Below the pieces are notes generated by a model, which saw nothing but the letters and a program-made list of their open reading frames with translations, was not told where the DNA came from and ran no database searches. The position numbers and the translations under genes were made by a program. Below, piece by piece: positions 44,724 through 52,857 of a DNA stretch of 56,654 bases; position 1 is the first letter of the stretch, and every line of letters starts with the position of its first letter. Source of the stretch: Clostridia bacterium (GTDB taxonomy: Bacteria > Bacillota > Clostridia > Christensenellales > Aristaeellaceae); assembly GCA_017615475.1 (NCBI GenBank), contig JAGAAC010000039.1:1-56654 (forward strand). The letters run 5' to 3'.

Positions 44724-44742
44724 GAGTTCATCTCTCCCAATC

Positions 44743-44760
44743 ACGGCGCTGAAACGCCGT
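44743..44760 (-). repeat. Inverted repeat just upstream of the cluster's first ribosome site
   Basis: Arms ACGGCG/CGCCGT with a 6-nt loop on the minus strand, 9-10 nt before GGGAGAG. On the minus strand it follows a run of T. It may protect the 5' end of the mRNA or affect initiation. Confidence 0.5.
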
Positions 44761-44822
44761 AAAAAATCAAGTATCCGGGATTGTTTAATTGGTTGGAATT
44801 ACACAATAAATAAACCTGTTTA

Positions 44823-44851
44823 ATTATATAGATATTACTGTTGCATGTCAA
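44823..44851 (-). promoter_or_regulatory. Perfect-consensus promoter of the oligosaccharide utilisation cluster
   Basis: Minus strand TTGACA, 17-nt spacer, TATAAT, both hexamers 6/6. The leader is about 90 nt. Such a strong promoter normally needs a repressor, and a perfect palindrome lies 1 nt upstream of the -35. Confidence 0.92.
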
Positions 44852-44852
44852 A

Positions 44853-44862
44853 TGTACGTACA
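44853..44862. promoter_or_regulatory. Palindrome TGTACGTACA beside the cluster promoter
   Basis: A perfect 10-bp palindrome immediately upstream of the -35. Similar motifs occur at the xylanase promoter (TGTACGAACA) and the binding-protein promoter (TGTACA). Confidence 0.5.
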
Positions 44863-44864
44863 AC

Positions 44865-44891
44865 AAAGCGGTGCCATTTTGGCACCGCTTT
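44865..44891 (-). terminator. Hairpin terminator after pheT
   Basis: Perfect 12-bp stem AAAGCGGTGCCA/TGGCACCGCTTT with a 3-nt loop. The T stretch on the minus strand is short (the stem ends in TTT then GTTG), so termination may be partial. It separates pheT from the sugar cluster. Confidence 0.8.
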
Positions 44892-44924
44892 TCGGAAATG
44901 TTTTCAGTGTTGAAAAACCTACAG

Positions 44925-47333
44925 TTATCTGATCTCTGCCCCGAGTTTGAACTTCAGGTTGCCGAGAATTTTTTTTATGTATTTATCCAGTTCTTCGGGC
45001 TGGAGGGGCTTGTCATCCGCCTCAAAGGTGATCTTGAAGGCCATACTCTTGCGGCCCTCGCCGATCTGTTCGCCCCGGTAGATGTCGAACAGTTCCACAT
45101 CGCTGACCTTCGGGCAGGCGCGGGCAATCTCGTGCATCAGGTCACCGCAGGGTGTTTCCTCCGCAACGGTCAGCGCCAGGTCGCGGACAGCGACCGGGAA
45201 CGCGGACAGCGGGCGGTAACGGAAACTGGCGGCCATATGGCTCATCATGGTTCCGTAGTCAATTTCACCCAGGAAGATCTTGTGGTTGGATTTCGCGTCC
45301 TTGTGCAGTTTCAGTTCGCCGGTGACTTCATTCGCCAGCTTGCCGAAGCAGCCGATCCGCTCCCCTTCGCACAGGATGTAAGCGGCAATGCCGGGATGCA
45401 GCCAGGTTACATCTGTTGCCCGTTCCACATCAAAGCTGAGGCCCAGGGCCTTCCCCAGGGCTTCCACCGTACCCTTGACCGTGAAGAAGTCTTCCTCTTC
45501 ACCAAAGGCGGCAAAGCCGAGGTGCGGCCGTTCGTCCGGCAGCTCCCCGCCCTCCCGGGGAATATAGATGTTGCTGATCTCGAAGATCCGGCCTTCGTTG
45601 TTGCCCTTCTTCAGGTTCTCCACAACCACGTTCATCAGGCTCGGCGCCAGCAGGGGCCGCATGATGGCCAGGTTTGCGGAGATCGGGTTCTTGATCCGCA
45701 GCACGTTCCGTTCCGGCGCGTCCTCCGGAATCCGCAGGAAGTCCAGATCGCTGTCGGCATAGAAGGACAGCGTGTAAGCTTCATGGTATCCCTGTCCGCA
45801 CATGATGCGGCAGACCCGCTCCTTCCGCTGCTGGGCAGGAGTTTTTCCGCCGGTGGTCACGGTGGCGTTCTTCAGGAAGGTGGGGGTTACATGGTCATAG
45901 CCGTACTCGCGGATTACTTCCTCCGCCAGGTCCGGCTCGCCGACCTCGATATCCTCACGGTACCGGGGTGCGGTCACGTCCAGGGTATCCCCGTCCTGCT
46001 TCACTTCAAAGTTCAGGTTCTTCAGGATCCGCAGCACGTCCTCCGCGGGCACCTCGATACCCAGGATCGCGTTGATCCGCTTCAGGCTCGCGGTGAAGCG
46101 CTTGCCGGTCCGCGGCGCGCCTGCGCTGCAGTCAAAGGCACTGGAGGTGATTTCGCCGCAACCCAGCTCCTGGATCAGGTGCAGGGCCCGGGCCATGCCC
46201 AGCTCCGTAATGTATTCGCTGATGCCCTTCTCAAACCGGGCGGAAGAATCACTGCTCTGTCCCAGGGCACGGGAAGTCCGGCGCACGTTGTCCCGGGCGA
46301 ATTTTGCCGCTTCAAACAGCAGCTGTGTGGTATTCTCCGTAATCTCGCTGTTCAGGCCCCCCATGATACCGGCCAGCGCCACCGGACGGTTGCCGTCGCA
46401 GATCACCAGGTTTTCAGGCGTCAGGGTGAATTCCTTCTCGTCCAGCGTCTGGATCTTCTCCCCGTCCTTTGCCCGGCGCACAATGATCCGGCGGTCCTGC
46501 AGCTGATCCATGTCAAAGGCATGCATCGGCTGGCCGATCTCCAGCAGCACATAGTTGGTGATGTCCACCACGTTGGAAATGCTCCGCAGTCCGCACAGGG
46601 CCAGGTTGCGTTTCATCCACCGGGGGCTTTCGCCTACGGTAATGTTCCGCACGCCGTGTCCCAGGTAACGGGGGCACAGGTCCGGTGCTTCCACCGTGAT
46701 ATCCAGGCCCGGGAACACATAGTCGCTCACGGTGTAGTCCGTGGCGGGCATTTTCAGTTCCTTCCCCAGCGCCGCCGCAACCTCCCGGGCAATGCCGAGC
46801 ACGCTCTGGCAGTCCGGACGGTTCGCCGTAATGGAGATATCGAAGATATAGTCGTTCATCCCGACCACTTCGCGGATGTCGGTTCCCGGAACTGTGTCCT
46901 TCGGCAGGTCCATCAGTCCGTAAACCTCCGCGCCGGGATACAGGTCATCGTTCAGGCCCAGTTCCTCACCGGAGCAGAGCATGCCGTCGGAGGGAATGCC
47001 CTTCAGGGGCTTGGCCTTGATGGTAATTCCGCCCGGCAGGGTGGAATTGTCCAGCGCGGCAGGCGTATGCATGCCGACATAGACGTTCGGGGCGCCGGTC
47101 ACAATCTGGATCGGGTTGCCATAGGAACCGCAGTTCACCTGGCAGATCTGCAGGTGCGTGCCTTCCACCGGTTCGCAGGAGAGCACCTCGCCCACAACCA
47201 CGCGGCTGACCTCCTTCCCCAGGTCGATCAGCTCCTCCACTTCAAAACCGCAGCCGAAGAGCTTCTCTTCCAGCTCCTCCGCCGTGATGTCAATATCCAC
47301 ATATTCCTTTAACCAGCTGTATGGAACCTTCAT
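44925..47333 (-). CDS. pheT: Phenylalanine--tRNA ligase beta subunit (802 aa)
   Basis: The beta chain of the alpha2-beta2 cytosolic PheRS, which charges tRNA-Phe. The start MKVPYSWLKEYVDIDI is typical. A tRNA-binding fold (VVVGEVLSCEPVEGTHLQICQV) is at about 44-150, followed by B3/B4 (editing) with NYVLLEIGQPMHAFD, B5 and the core. The C-terminal anticodon-binding domain begins RPLSAFPVAVRDLALTV. The length is normal. AGGAGAG precedes the ATG. It follows pheS by 118 nt, a gap filled by CATTCTG-type direct repeats. Confidence 0.97.
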   Translation of the reverse strand: MKVPYSWLKEYVDIDITAEELEEKLFGCGFEVEELIDLGKEVSRVVVGEVLSCEPVEGTHLQICQVNCGSYGNPIQIVTGAPNVYVGMHTPAALDNSTLPGGITIKAKPLKGIPSDGMLCSGEELGLNDDLYPGAEVYGLMDLPKDTVPGTDIREVVGMNDYIFDISITANRPDCQSVLGIAREVAAALGKELKMPATDYTVSDYVFPGLDITVEAPDLCPRYLGHGVRNITVGESPRWMKRNLALCGLRSISNVVDITNYVLLEIGQPMHAFDMDQLQDRRIIVRRAKDGEKIQTLDEKEFTLTPENLVICDGNRPVALAGIMGGLNSEITENTTQLLFEAAKFARDNVRRTSRALGQSSDSSARFEKGISEYITELGMARALHLIQELGCGEITSSAFDCSAGAPRTGKRFTASLKRINAILGIEVPAEDVLRILKNLNFEVKQDGDTLDVTAPRYREDIEVGEPDLAEEVIREYGYDHVTPTFLKNATVTTGGKTPAQQRKERVCRIMCGQGYHEAYTLSFYADSDLDFLRIPEDAPERNVLRIKNPISANLAIMRPLLAPSLMNVVVENLKKGNNEGRIFEISNIYIPREGGELPDERPHLGFAAFGEEEDFFTVKGTVEALGKALGLSFDVERATDVTWLHPGIAAYILCEGERIGCFGKLANEVTGELKLHKDAKSNHKIFLGEIDYGTMMSHMAASFRYRPLSAFPVAVRDLALTVAEETPCGDLMHEIARACPKVSDVELFDIYRGEQIGEGRKSMAFKITFEADDKPLQPEELDKYIKKILGNLKFKLGAEIR

Positions 47334-47403
47334 TTTTTATCTCTCCTGCCCTGCATTTTCGCCTTTATCATGAGTATAAACCACTTTGGATTTACACTGT
47401 ATC

Positions 47404-47438
47404 ATTCTGCATTCTGCATTCTGAATTCTGCATTGCAG
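47404..47438. repeat. Short direct repeats between pheS and pheT
   Basis: Units of ATTCTGC/ATTCTGA in direct repetition (CATTCTGCATTCTGCATTCT and onward), a variant of the dispersed AT-rich intergenic repeat. Confidence 0.6.
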
Positions 47439-47451
47439 TTTAAAGAATGTC

Positions 47452-48474
47452 TCATTCTTTAAACTGCCTGAGGAACTTCATGTCGTTCTCAAAGAACAGC
47501 CCGATATTGTTGATGCCGTACTTCAGCATCGTGATCCGCTCAATACCGATACCGAACGCGATACCGGAGTATACATTCGGATCGATGCCGCAGTTCTCCA
47601 GCACATGGGGATGTACCACACCGCCGCCGAGAACTTCAATCCATCCGGTATGCTTGCACAGGCTGCATCCCTTGCCGCCGCATTCGAAGCAGCTCACGTC
47701 CACTTCGACGCTGGGCTCAGTGAAGGGGAAATAGCTGGGCCGCAGGCGGGTCCGTACGTCCTTGTCGAAGATCTGCTGCACAAACTTGTCCAGCATTCCC
47801 TGCAGGTCGCACAGCGTGATGCCCTTGTCCACCACCAGGCCTTCCATCTGGTGGAACATGGGGGAATGAGTCGCGTCGCTGTCGGAGCGGAACACCCGGC
47901 CGGGCACCAGCACCTTGATCGGCGGCTTCTCCATATCCATCACCCGGATCTGTCCGCCGCTGGTCTGTGTCCGCAGCAGCAGCTCGTGGTCCAGATAGAA
48001 GGTGTCCTGCATATCCCGGGAGGGATGGTCCTTCGGCACGTTCAGGCGGGTGAAGTTATGGTCATCGTCCTCGATTTCAGGGCCTTCGAAAATCTCGAAG
48101 CCCATACCCGCGAACACGTTGATCATCTCGTTCTTCACCAGGGTCAGCGGATGCAGTCCGCCCAGCGGCTGCTCCTTGCCCGGCAGGGTGATGTCCACCT
48201 GCTCCCGGCGGTTCCGGGCAGCAAGCTCCAGCTCATCCATCTTCGCGCTCAGGGCCTGGTACTTTTCCTCCACCAGCACCTTGAACTCATTGATCACCTT
48301 GCCCATGGCAGGCCGGTCTTCCTTGGCCACAGCGCCCAGGCCCTTCATCAGGTCCGCGACAGCGCCTTTCTTGCCGAGAAACTCCTGCCAGAACTCAGCC
48401 AGCTTTTCCTTCGTGTCAACCTGGCCGATTTTCTGCTCCATCTGTTCCCGCAGTGCCTTGATCTTCTGCTCCAT
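47452..48474 (-). CDS. pheS: Phenylalanine--tRNA ligase alpha subunit (340 aa)
   Basis: The catalytic subunit of PheRS. An N-terminal helical hairpin is followed by class II synthetase motifs: [41 protein letters not shown] motif 2 (here [14 protein letters not shown]), and [14 protein letters not shown] as motif 3. I chose ATG at 48472-48474 (MEQKIKAL) because GGAG occurs 4-11 nt upstream; an in-frame ATG 15 nt earlier has no ribosome site. The length (about 340 aa) agrees. No T-box leader is visible upstream; instead a TTGACA-17-CATAAT promoter lies in an AT-rich repeat. Confidence 0.96.
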   Translation of the reverse strand: MEQKIKALREQMEQKIGQVDTKEKLAEFWQEFLGKKGAVADLMKGLGAVAKEDRPAMGKVINEFKVLVEEKYQALSAKMDELELAARNRREQVDITLPGKEQPLGGLHPLTLVKNEMINVFAGMGFEIFEGPEIEDDDHNFTRLNVPKDHPSRDMQDTFYLDHELLLRTQTSGGQIRVMDMEKPPIKVLVPGRVFRSDSDATHSPMFHQMEGLVVDKGITLCDLQGMLDKFVQQIFDKDVRTRLRPSYFPFTEPSVEVDVSCFECGGKGCSLCKHTGWIEVLGGGVVHPHVLENCGIDPNVYSGIAFGIGIERITMLKYGINNIGLFFENDMKFLRQFKE

Positions 48475-48557
48475 GTGCTCCACTCCCATATCCGCTGATA
48501 AATAACATCTTCATCGTGCTTTGCGTTGTTCAGAACCACCGCTCAGCATACCTATGA

Positions 48558-48586
48558 ATTATGGATTATGAATCATGAATTGTCAA
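48558..48586 (-). promoter_or_regulatory. pheS promoter inside a dispersed AT-rich repeat
   Basis: Minus strand TTGACA, 17-nt spacer, CATAAT (6/6 and 5/6). The spacer and -10 consist of ATTCATGATTCATAATC units, i.e. the dispersed intergenic repeat itself. Confidence 0.72.
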
Positions 48587-48655
48587 TTATTTATTGGTTT
48601 TTATCGGTATTCCCGCTGTTGAATTATACTGTTATTCCTGCCCCATATACAAACA

Positions 48656-48679
48656 GGGAGCAGAGTCCTCTCTGCTCCC
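48656..48679 (-). terminator. Hairpin terminator after dnaA
   Basis: Perfect 10-bp stem GGGAGCAGAG/CTCTGCTCCC with a 4-nt loop, 31 nt after the dnaA stop. The minus strand continues TGTTTGTA, a weak T tract. Confidence 0.8.
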
Positions 48680-48709
48680 CGGTCACTATCCATTATGAAT
48701 TATGAATTA

Positions 48710-50038
48710 TTACTGCGCGTTCTTCACCAGTGTCTTGATATCTTCCACCACTGCCCGGATGTCGGTATTCGCGGTTGTGTTCGCTTCCACCGTCTTGCAG
48801 CTGTGCAGAACCGTGGTATGATCCCGTCCGCCGAAGACATTCCCGATCTGGGGCAGGCTCATGCCCGTCATTTCCCTCGTCAGGTACATGGCAATCTGCC
48901 GCGGCACGGTGATTTCCCGCTTCCGGGTAGGTCCGGTCAGATCATCCATCGTCAGGCCGTAATAGTCACTGACCGTCTGCATGATCAGTTCGGCGGTGAT
49001 CTGCTTATGCCTGCGGGAATCAAAGATTTCCTTCAGGGCCCGTTCGCACAGATCCACGGTAATCGGTTCCTTCACCAGTGTGGAATAAGCCACCAGCCGG
49101 GTCAGGCATCCTTCCAGTTCACGGATGTTGCTGTCAATCTTGCCGGCGATCAGCTGAAGCACTTCGTCCGGCACTTCGATATTCTCCTGCACGGTCTTTT
49201 CCCGCAGAATGGCTACACGGGTATCCACGTCAGGACGCTGGATATCCGCCACCAGGCCCCATTCAAAGCGGCTGCACAGCCGTTCCTCCAGGCGCTGGAT
49301 GTCCTTCGGCGGCTTATCGCTCGTCAGGATAATCTGCTTGTTTTCGTTATGCAGTTCATTGAAGGTGTTGAAGAACTCCTGCTGGGTACTTTCACGGCCC
49401 GCGATAAACTGAATATCGTCCACCATCAGCACGTCAACCTTCCGGATCTTTTCCCGGAATTCATAGGTCTTTTTCATCTGAATGGCGCTGATCAGCTCAT
49501 TGGTAAAGTTTTCGCTGGTCATGTACAGGATCTTCTTCTGGGGATCGGACTGGTGGATGAAATGCCCGATAGCCTGCATCAGGTGGGTTTTACCCAGTCC
49601 CACACCGCCGTAAATAAACAGCGGGTTATAGGCTTCCGCGGGGCTTTCCGCCACGGCCAGTGCGGCCGCGTGGGCGAAACGGTTGCCGTTGCCGACCACG
49701 AAGCTCTCAAAGGTATATTTGGGATTCAGGTGGGGATCGGTATCGTCAGGGATCTTCTCCCCGTCGCCTGCATCCACTTTTGCTTTCATTTCTTCCTTGT
49801 TCAGCAGTACAATCCGGACAGGTTTGCCCGCCACTTCAGTCAGCTTCTTCTCGATCAGGGCGGCATACTTGTTCTGGATCATGGAGATCATGCGTTCCAT
49901 TTTGACCATGATGAAAAGGGTATCATCCTCCAGCAGTCCCGGAACCATGTTGCCGTCGACCCACGTGTTGTAAGACACGAAGTTCATTTCCCGCGACAGC
50001 AGGGCACAGGTCTGCTCCCAGAGCGACTCCATATTCAT
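48710..50038 (-). CDS. dnaA: Chromosomal replication initiator protein DnaA (442 aa)
   Basis: Binds DnaA boxes at oriC and opens the origin. Domain I starts with LWEQTCALLSREMNFVSYNTWVD. The AAA+ domain has YTFESFVVGNGNRFAHAAA, Walker A YGGVGLGKTHLMQ (about 143-155), and Walker B VDVLMVDDIQFIAGRE. The DNA-binding domain IV near the C-terminus has the signature VFGGRDHTTVLHSCK. GGAG lies 8 nt before the ATG. Domain II is short and acidic (DAGDGEKIPDD). Unlike the usual rpmH-dnaA-dnaN order, the neighbours are pheS-pheT and a plus-strand unknown gene, and dnaN is not in this window. Confidence 0.98.
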   Translation of the reverse strand: MNMESLWEQTCALLSREMNFVSYNTWVDGNMVPGLLEDDTLFIMVKMERMISMIQNKYAALIEKKLTEVAGKPVRIVLLNKEEMKAKVDAGDGEKIPDDTDPHLNPKYTFESFVVGNGNRFAHAAALAVAESPAEAYNPLFIYGGVGLGKTHLMQAIGHFIHQSDPQKKILYMTSENFTNELISAIQMKKTYEFREKIRKVDVLMVDDIQFIAGRESTQQEFFNTFNELHNENKQIILTSDKPPKDIQRLEERLCSRFEWGLVADIQRPDVDTRVAILREKTVQENIEVPDEVLQLIAGKIDSNIRELEGCLTRLVAYSTLVKEPITVDLCERALKEIFDSRRHKQITAELIMQTVSDYYGLTMDDLTGPTRKREITVPRQIAMYLTREMTGMSLPQIGNVFGGRDHTTVLHSCKTVEANTTANTDIRAVVEDIKTLVKNAQ

Positions 50039-50059
50039 CAGTCATTCTCCATTCATCTG

Positions 50060-50450
50060 TTTATAAAACGCATAACGCGATCATATACTTTACACTTGTT
50101 ACAAAAGGCGGCGAAAAAAGCGCACGAGAGATCGTGAGCTGTGGAAAACCGGGCTGTGGATAACTTGCCTTTTGCAAACCGGCCCGACTATCATAACAAA
50201 AACATTATGGAATTTCAAGGTTTTTGCCCTGTGGATAAAAAGATTGAAATTTAAGGATTCCTTCATTTGTTCAGACAAGGTTTTGTGCCCGTCCGGCCTT
50301 ATGCCACAAGATTTATGGTCTGTTTTGTTTTTTTCTGTCGTTTTTTTATTGTTTTATGTATTCCCCGATAAATTCAACTTGAAAAGTTAACAATTTCTTC
50401 ATTTTATGATATGATACGGTATACATTATATAGGAAATCATGGACGGAGG
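50060..50450. other. Probable chromosomal replication origin (oriC) region
   Basis: A gene-free stretch between divergent dnaA and the 170-aa gene. It has two perfect DnaA boxes on the minus strand (TTATCCACA as TGTGGATAA at 50155-50163 and 50230-50238) and one close variant (TGTGGAAAA, 50140-50148). T-rich sequence (50317-50360) and further AT-rich sequence to 50440 would suit an unwinding element. The box number is modest, so functional proof is lacking. Confidence 0.68.
50387..50415 (+). promoter_or_regulatory. Promoter of the 170-aa unknown gene
   Basis: TTAACA, 17-nt spacer, TATGAT (5/6 and 5/6), about 35 nt before the GGAGG ribosome site. Confidence 0.72.
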
Positions 50451-50457
50451 AATGGGC

Positions 50458-50970
50458 ATGATCGAGGCCTGGCATGTGAGAGAAGCCCTGCGTTTCCGCT
50501 TCGGTTCCGCTCTGGTGGATATTCCGGGCATCTGGGAACGCGCAGCCAAGGTTTTACAGGGTTATGCGCCGTATAAGGATACTTTTGCCGACCTGGCCGT
50601 CCGCCTGGAGGATGTTCTCTTCAACACCGTCTATGAACAGCTGGGACCCTCCATGGGCGTGGAAATGGATGACGGTTCCCTCCGCCGGATCCGCTCAGCT
50701 GAACTGAAGGACGCCGCTGACGATGTGATGGGTGTCCTTTTTGATCAGTTAAAGGTTTACTCCGTTACCTACGAATCCCTCCATGAATACTGTATCTCCG
50801 CCGGCTCCTTTTCCGCCATGCGCGTGCTCTACACCAAATACGCGGATTTCATGCCGGCTTCTGAGAGAAAGATCATCGCCAGGATTATCCGGGACAGCCG
50901 TCCCCGCTCCGTCTGGGAGAACTGGCTTGATCCAGAGGATATTCCTCCGCTCCCGCCAAAGATCAGATAG
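50458..50970 (+). CDS. Unknown protein beside oriC (170 aa)
   Basis: A soluble protein without signal peptide or membrane helices. It contains a mixed helical sequence with MIEAWHVREALRFRFG at the start, LEDVLFNTVYEQLG in the middle and the basic stretch SERKIIARIIRDSRPRSVW, ending DPEDIPPLPPKIR. I do not recognise a family. I chose ATG at 50458 because GGAGG lies 7 nt upstream; ATGs at 50440 and 50452 precede or overlap that site. It is divergent from dnaA across the probable origin, so coregulation with replication is possible but unproven. Confidence 0.8.
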   Translation: MIEAWHVREALRFRFGSALVDIPGIWERAAKVLQGYAPYKDTFADLAVRLEDVLFNTVYEQLGPSMGVEMDDGSLRRIRSAELKDAADDVMGVLFDQLKVYSVTYESLHEYCISAGSFSAMRVLYTKYADFMPASERKIIARIIRDSRPRSVWENWLDPEDIPPLPPKIR

Positions 50971-51066
50971 AATTCATAATTCATAATGATGAATTGTGAG
51001 CCCTTTCGCCGCTGACTAAAGCACAGCCCTATATAATTATGAATTCTGAATTATGAATTCTGAATT
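50969..51066. repeat. AT-rich dispersed repeats between the unknown gene and the zinc-type binding protein
   Basis: Two clusters (50969-50990 and 51036-51066) of AATTCATAATTCATAAT and AATTATGAATTCTGAATT units, partly palindromic. TATAAT at 51031-51036 could be a -10, but no good -35 is present. Confidence 0.6.
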
Positions 51067-51069
51067 GAA

Positions 51070-51975
51070 ATGAGGTTCCTTACTGTGAAGAAATCCCTTA
51101 TCGCTCTTTTGATCCTCTCCCTCTTCCTCCCTGTTCTTGCAGGAGCGGAAACCGTCGTCACAAGCTTTTATCCTGTCTGGATCCTGACCCTGAACCTGAC
51201 AGACGGAATAGAGGGTGTTGAGGTCGTCAATATGGCGGAACCTACCACCGGCTGCCTTCATGATTATTCCCTCCGGAATTCTGACATGGTCACCCTGTCC
51301 GGTGCGGACGCCCTGCTGGTCAACGGCGCGGGAATGGAATCCTTCCTCCCTGTCGTCACCGGCGCCTATCCGGATCTGCCTGTGATTGATGCCACCGACG
51401 GACTGCCTTTCATCAGTGAATCGGATGTGGTGGAAATCGGCGAAGCGGAAGAGGGAGAAACCGTCAACTCCCATCTCTGGCTGGATCCGCAGCGTGCCGC
51501 CGGTATGGCCGCCAACCTGGCCGACGGGCTGGTAAAAATCCTGCCGGACCACGAGCAGCAGATCATGAATAACCTGGAATCTTTCCGGGAACGCCTCCAG
51601 GCCCTTGATGAGACCATTCGGGAGGAAACCGCCGCCATTGACCGTAAGGTGATCATCTTCCATGAAGCGCTTCCCTATTTTGCGGAGGCCTGCGGTCTGA
51701 CCCCTGCGGCCATCGTCAACAAGGAGCCGGAAGACAGCCTGCCCACCGCCCAGCTTGCCGCCGTGTCAAAGCTGATCGGTTCCGAAGAGCGGATGCCCCT
51801 GATCCTGAAATCCGCCGAGGAGGATCCCGCCGTAAACACCCTGGTGAACGAAACCGGCATTCCTGTCTGCGAACTGGATCCCATGACCTCCGGTCCGGAA
51901 AACCCGCCGCTGGATTATTATGAAGCGGTAATGCTTCAGAATGTCGCAGCGCTGCTGAATGCTTCTGCCCGGTAA
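51070..51975 (+). CDS. Zinc/manganese-type (ZnuA/TroA family) binding protein, orphan and without lipobox (301 aa)
   Basis: The extracytoplasmic binding component of a metal ABC importer. The signal peptide is KKSLIALLILSLFLPVLAGAE with no Cys, so it would be released rather than lipid-anchored. Metal ligands in family positions are His in GCLHDYSL (about H64), His in NSHLWLDP (about H135), His in IIFHEALPYF (about H198) and Asp in CELDPMTSG. The long His-rich loop of ZnuA is absent. ATG at 51070 is used; GTG at 51085 (start of KKSL) has GAGG 9 nt upstream and may be the true start. No permease or ATPase is adjacent, so partners must lie elsewhere. Confidence 0.88.
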   Translation: MRFLTVKKSLIALLILSLFLPVLAGAETVVTSFYPVWILTLNLTDGIEGVEVVNMAEPTTGCLHDYSLRNSDMVTLSGADALLVNGAGMESFLPVVTGAYPDLPVIDATDGLPFISESDVVEIGEAEEGETVNSHLWLDPQRAAGMAANLADGLVKILPDHEQQIMNNLESFRERLQALDETIREETAAIDRKVIIFHEALPYFAEACGLTPAAIVNKEPEDSLPTAQLAAVSKLIGSEERMPLILKSAEEDPAVNTLVNETGIPVCELDPMTSGPENPPLDYYEAVMLQNVAALLNASAR

Positions 51976-52077
51976 CGTTCGCAGCAGTTATTTCCCGCGC
52001 AAAGTCTGTGTTTACACTCATATAATTCCAAATTATGAATTATAAATTCTGAATTCTCTTTAGAAAGGATCCTGCCC

Positions 52078-52857
52078 ATGTTCAGCGTGAGCCCGGAAGT
52101 TTATTCTGTTCTTTCCGTCGCGTCACGCTGGATTTTTGCCTTTTTTGCCCTCATGCTGCTTGCCTTTGCCCTCATCTGGCATCACGCGGAGCGGAAAGAG
52201 CGCAAAGAGCGTTTTAAAAACCTGCCCGGTGCCGGTACAGTCGGAGAACTTATCGTCCTCTCCGGCAGCGACCAGCTCGCTGAGGGAACCTGGTTCCCGG
52301 TTCCGCGGGAAGGGGTTCTCGGCTCCCTTCGTTCCTGCGACCTGGTGATTCCCTGCCCGGGTGTCAGTTCCCAGCATCTTGATTTTTCCTGGCAGGACGG
52401 TTCCGGCCTGATGATCCGTCCCCGTGTCGGCTGCGAAGCCCTGATCGACGGTGTTCCTGTCACACGCCGTATCGGTATGCAGGATAAGCCGCTGCTTCAC
52501 GGCTCCGTACTGCAGGTAGGCACCGCCGCTCTCCGCCTCCAGCTGTACGCTGCCCTTTCTCATACAAACCGTACTTTCACCCCGCCGGTTCCCTTCCAGG
52601 GACCGGAGGCCGGCTTTGGTGCGCCGCAGGCCCAGCCCCCGGTGCAGGTTCCCGCTGCCGCTGTGCAGCCCTGGCCGGTTCAGCCTCCGATGCCTCCGAT
52701 GCCCCAGGAACCCCTGCAGTATGTTGAAACCATTCAGTACACGCCGGAACCTGTGCAGGCAGAGCCGGAATCCATGCAGCCCGCGCCGCAGCAGCCGGCC
52801 CCCGCGCGTCCCCGCCGGAGCCGTACTGACCGCTGGAAGGAGGACTGGAGCGAATGA
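52078..52857 (+). CDS. FHA-domain membrane protein (259 aa)
   Basis: One N-terminal membrane helix (WIFAFFALMLLAFALIWHH) is followed by a basic stretch and a cytosolic FHA domain (about 58-155) with the phosphothreonine-binding pattern GSLRSCDLVIPCPGVSSQHL. The C-terminal ~100 residues are Pro/Gln-rich with PMPPMPQEP-like repeats and a basic end. FHA domains bind phosphothreonine, usually made by PknB-type kinases in cell-wall control. AAAGGA precedes the ATG. It overlaps the next gene by 4 nt (ATGA). FHA genes next to SEDS (FtsW/RodA) genes are common in Clostridia and Actinobacteria, which guides the reading of the next gene. Confidence 0.88.
   Translation: MFSVSPEVYSVLSVASRWIFAFFALMLLAFALIWHHAERKERKERFKNLPGAGTVGELIVLSGSDQLAEGTWFPVPREGVLGSLRSCDLVIPCPGVSSQHLDFSWQDGSGLMIRPRVGCEALIDGVPVTRRIGMQDKPLLHGSVLQVGTAALRLQLYAALSHTNRTFTPPVPFQGPEAGFGAPQAQPPVQVPAAAVQPWPVQPPMPPMPQEPLQYVETIQYTPEPVQAEPESMQPAPQQPAPARPRRSRTDRWKEDWSE

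Noticed and set aside
48475..48709. Possible T-box leader upstream of pheS
   Set aside because: GCGGTGGTTCTG only loosely recalls the T-box sequence; the conserved AGGGTGGNACCGCG block, specifier stem and terminator are absent.
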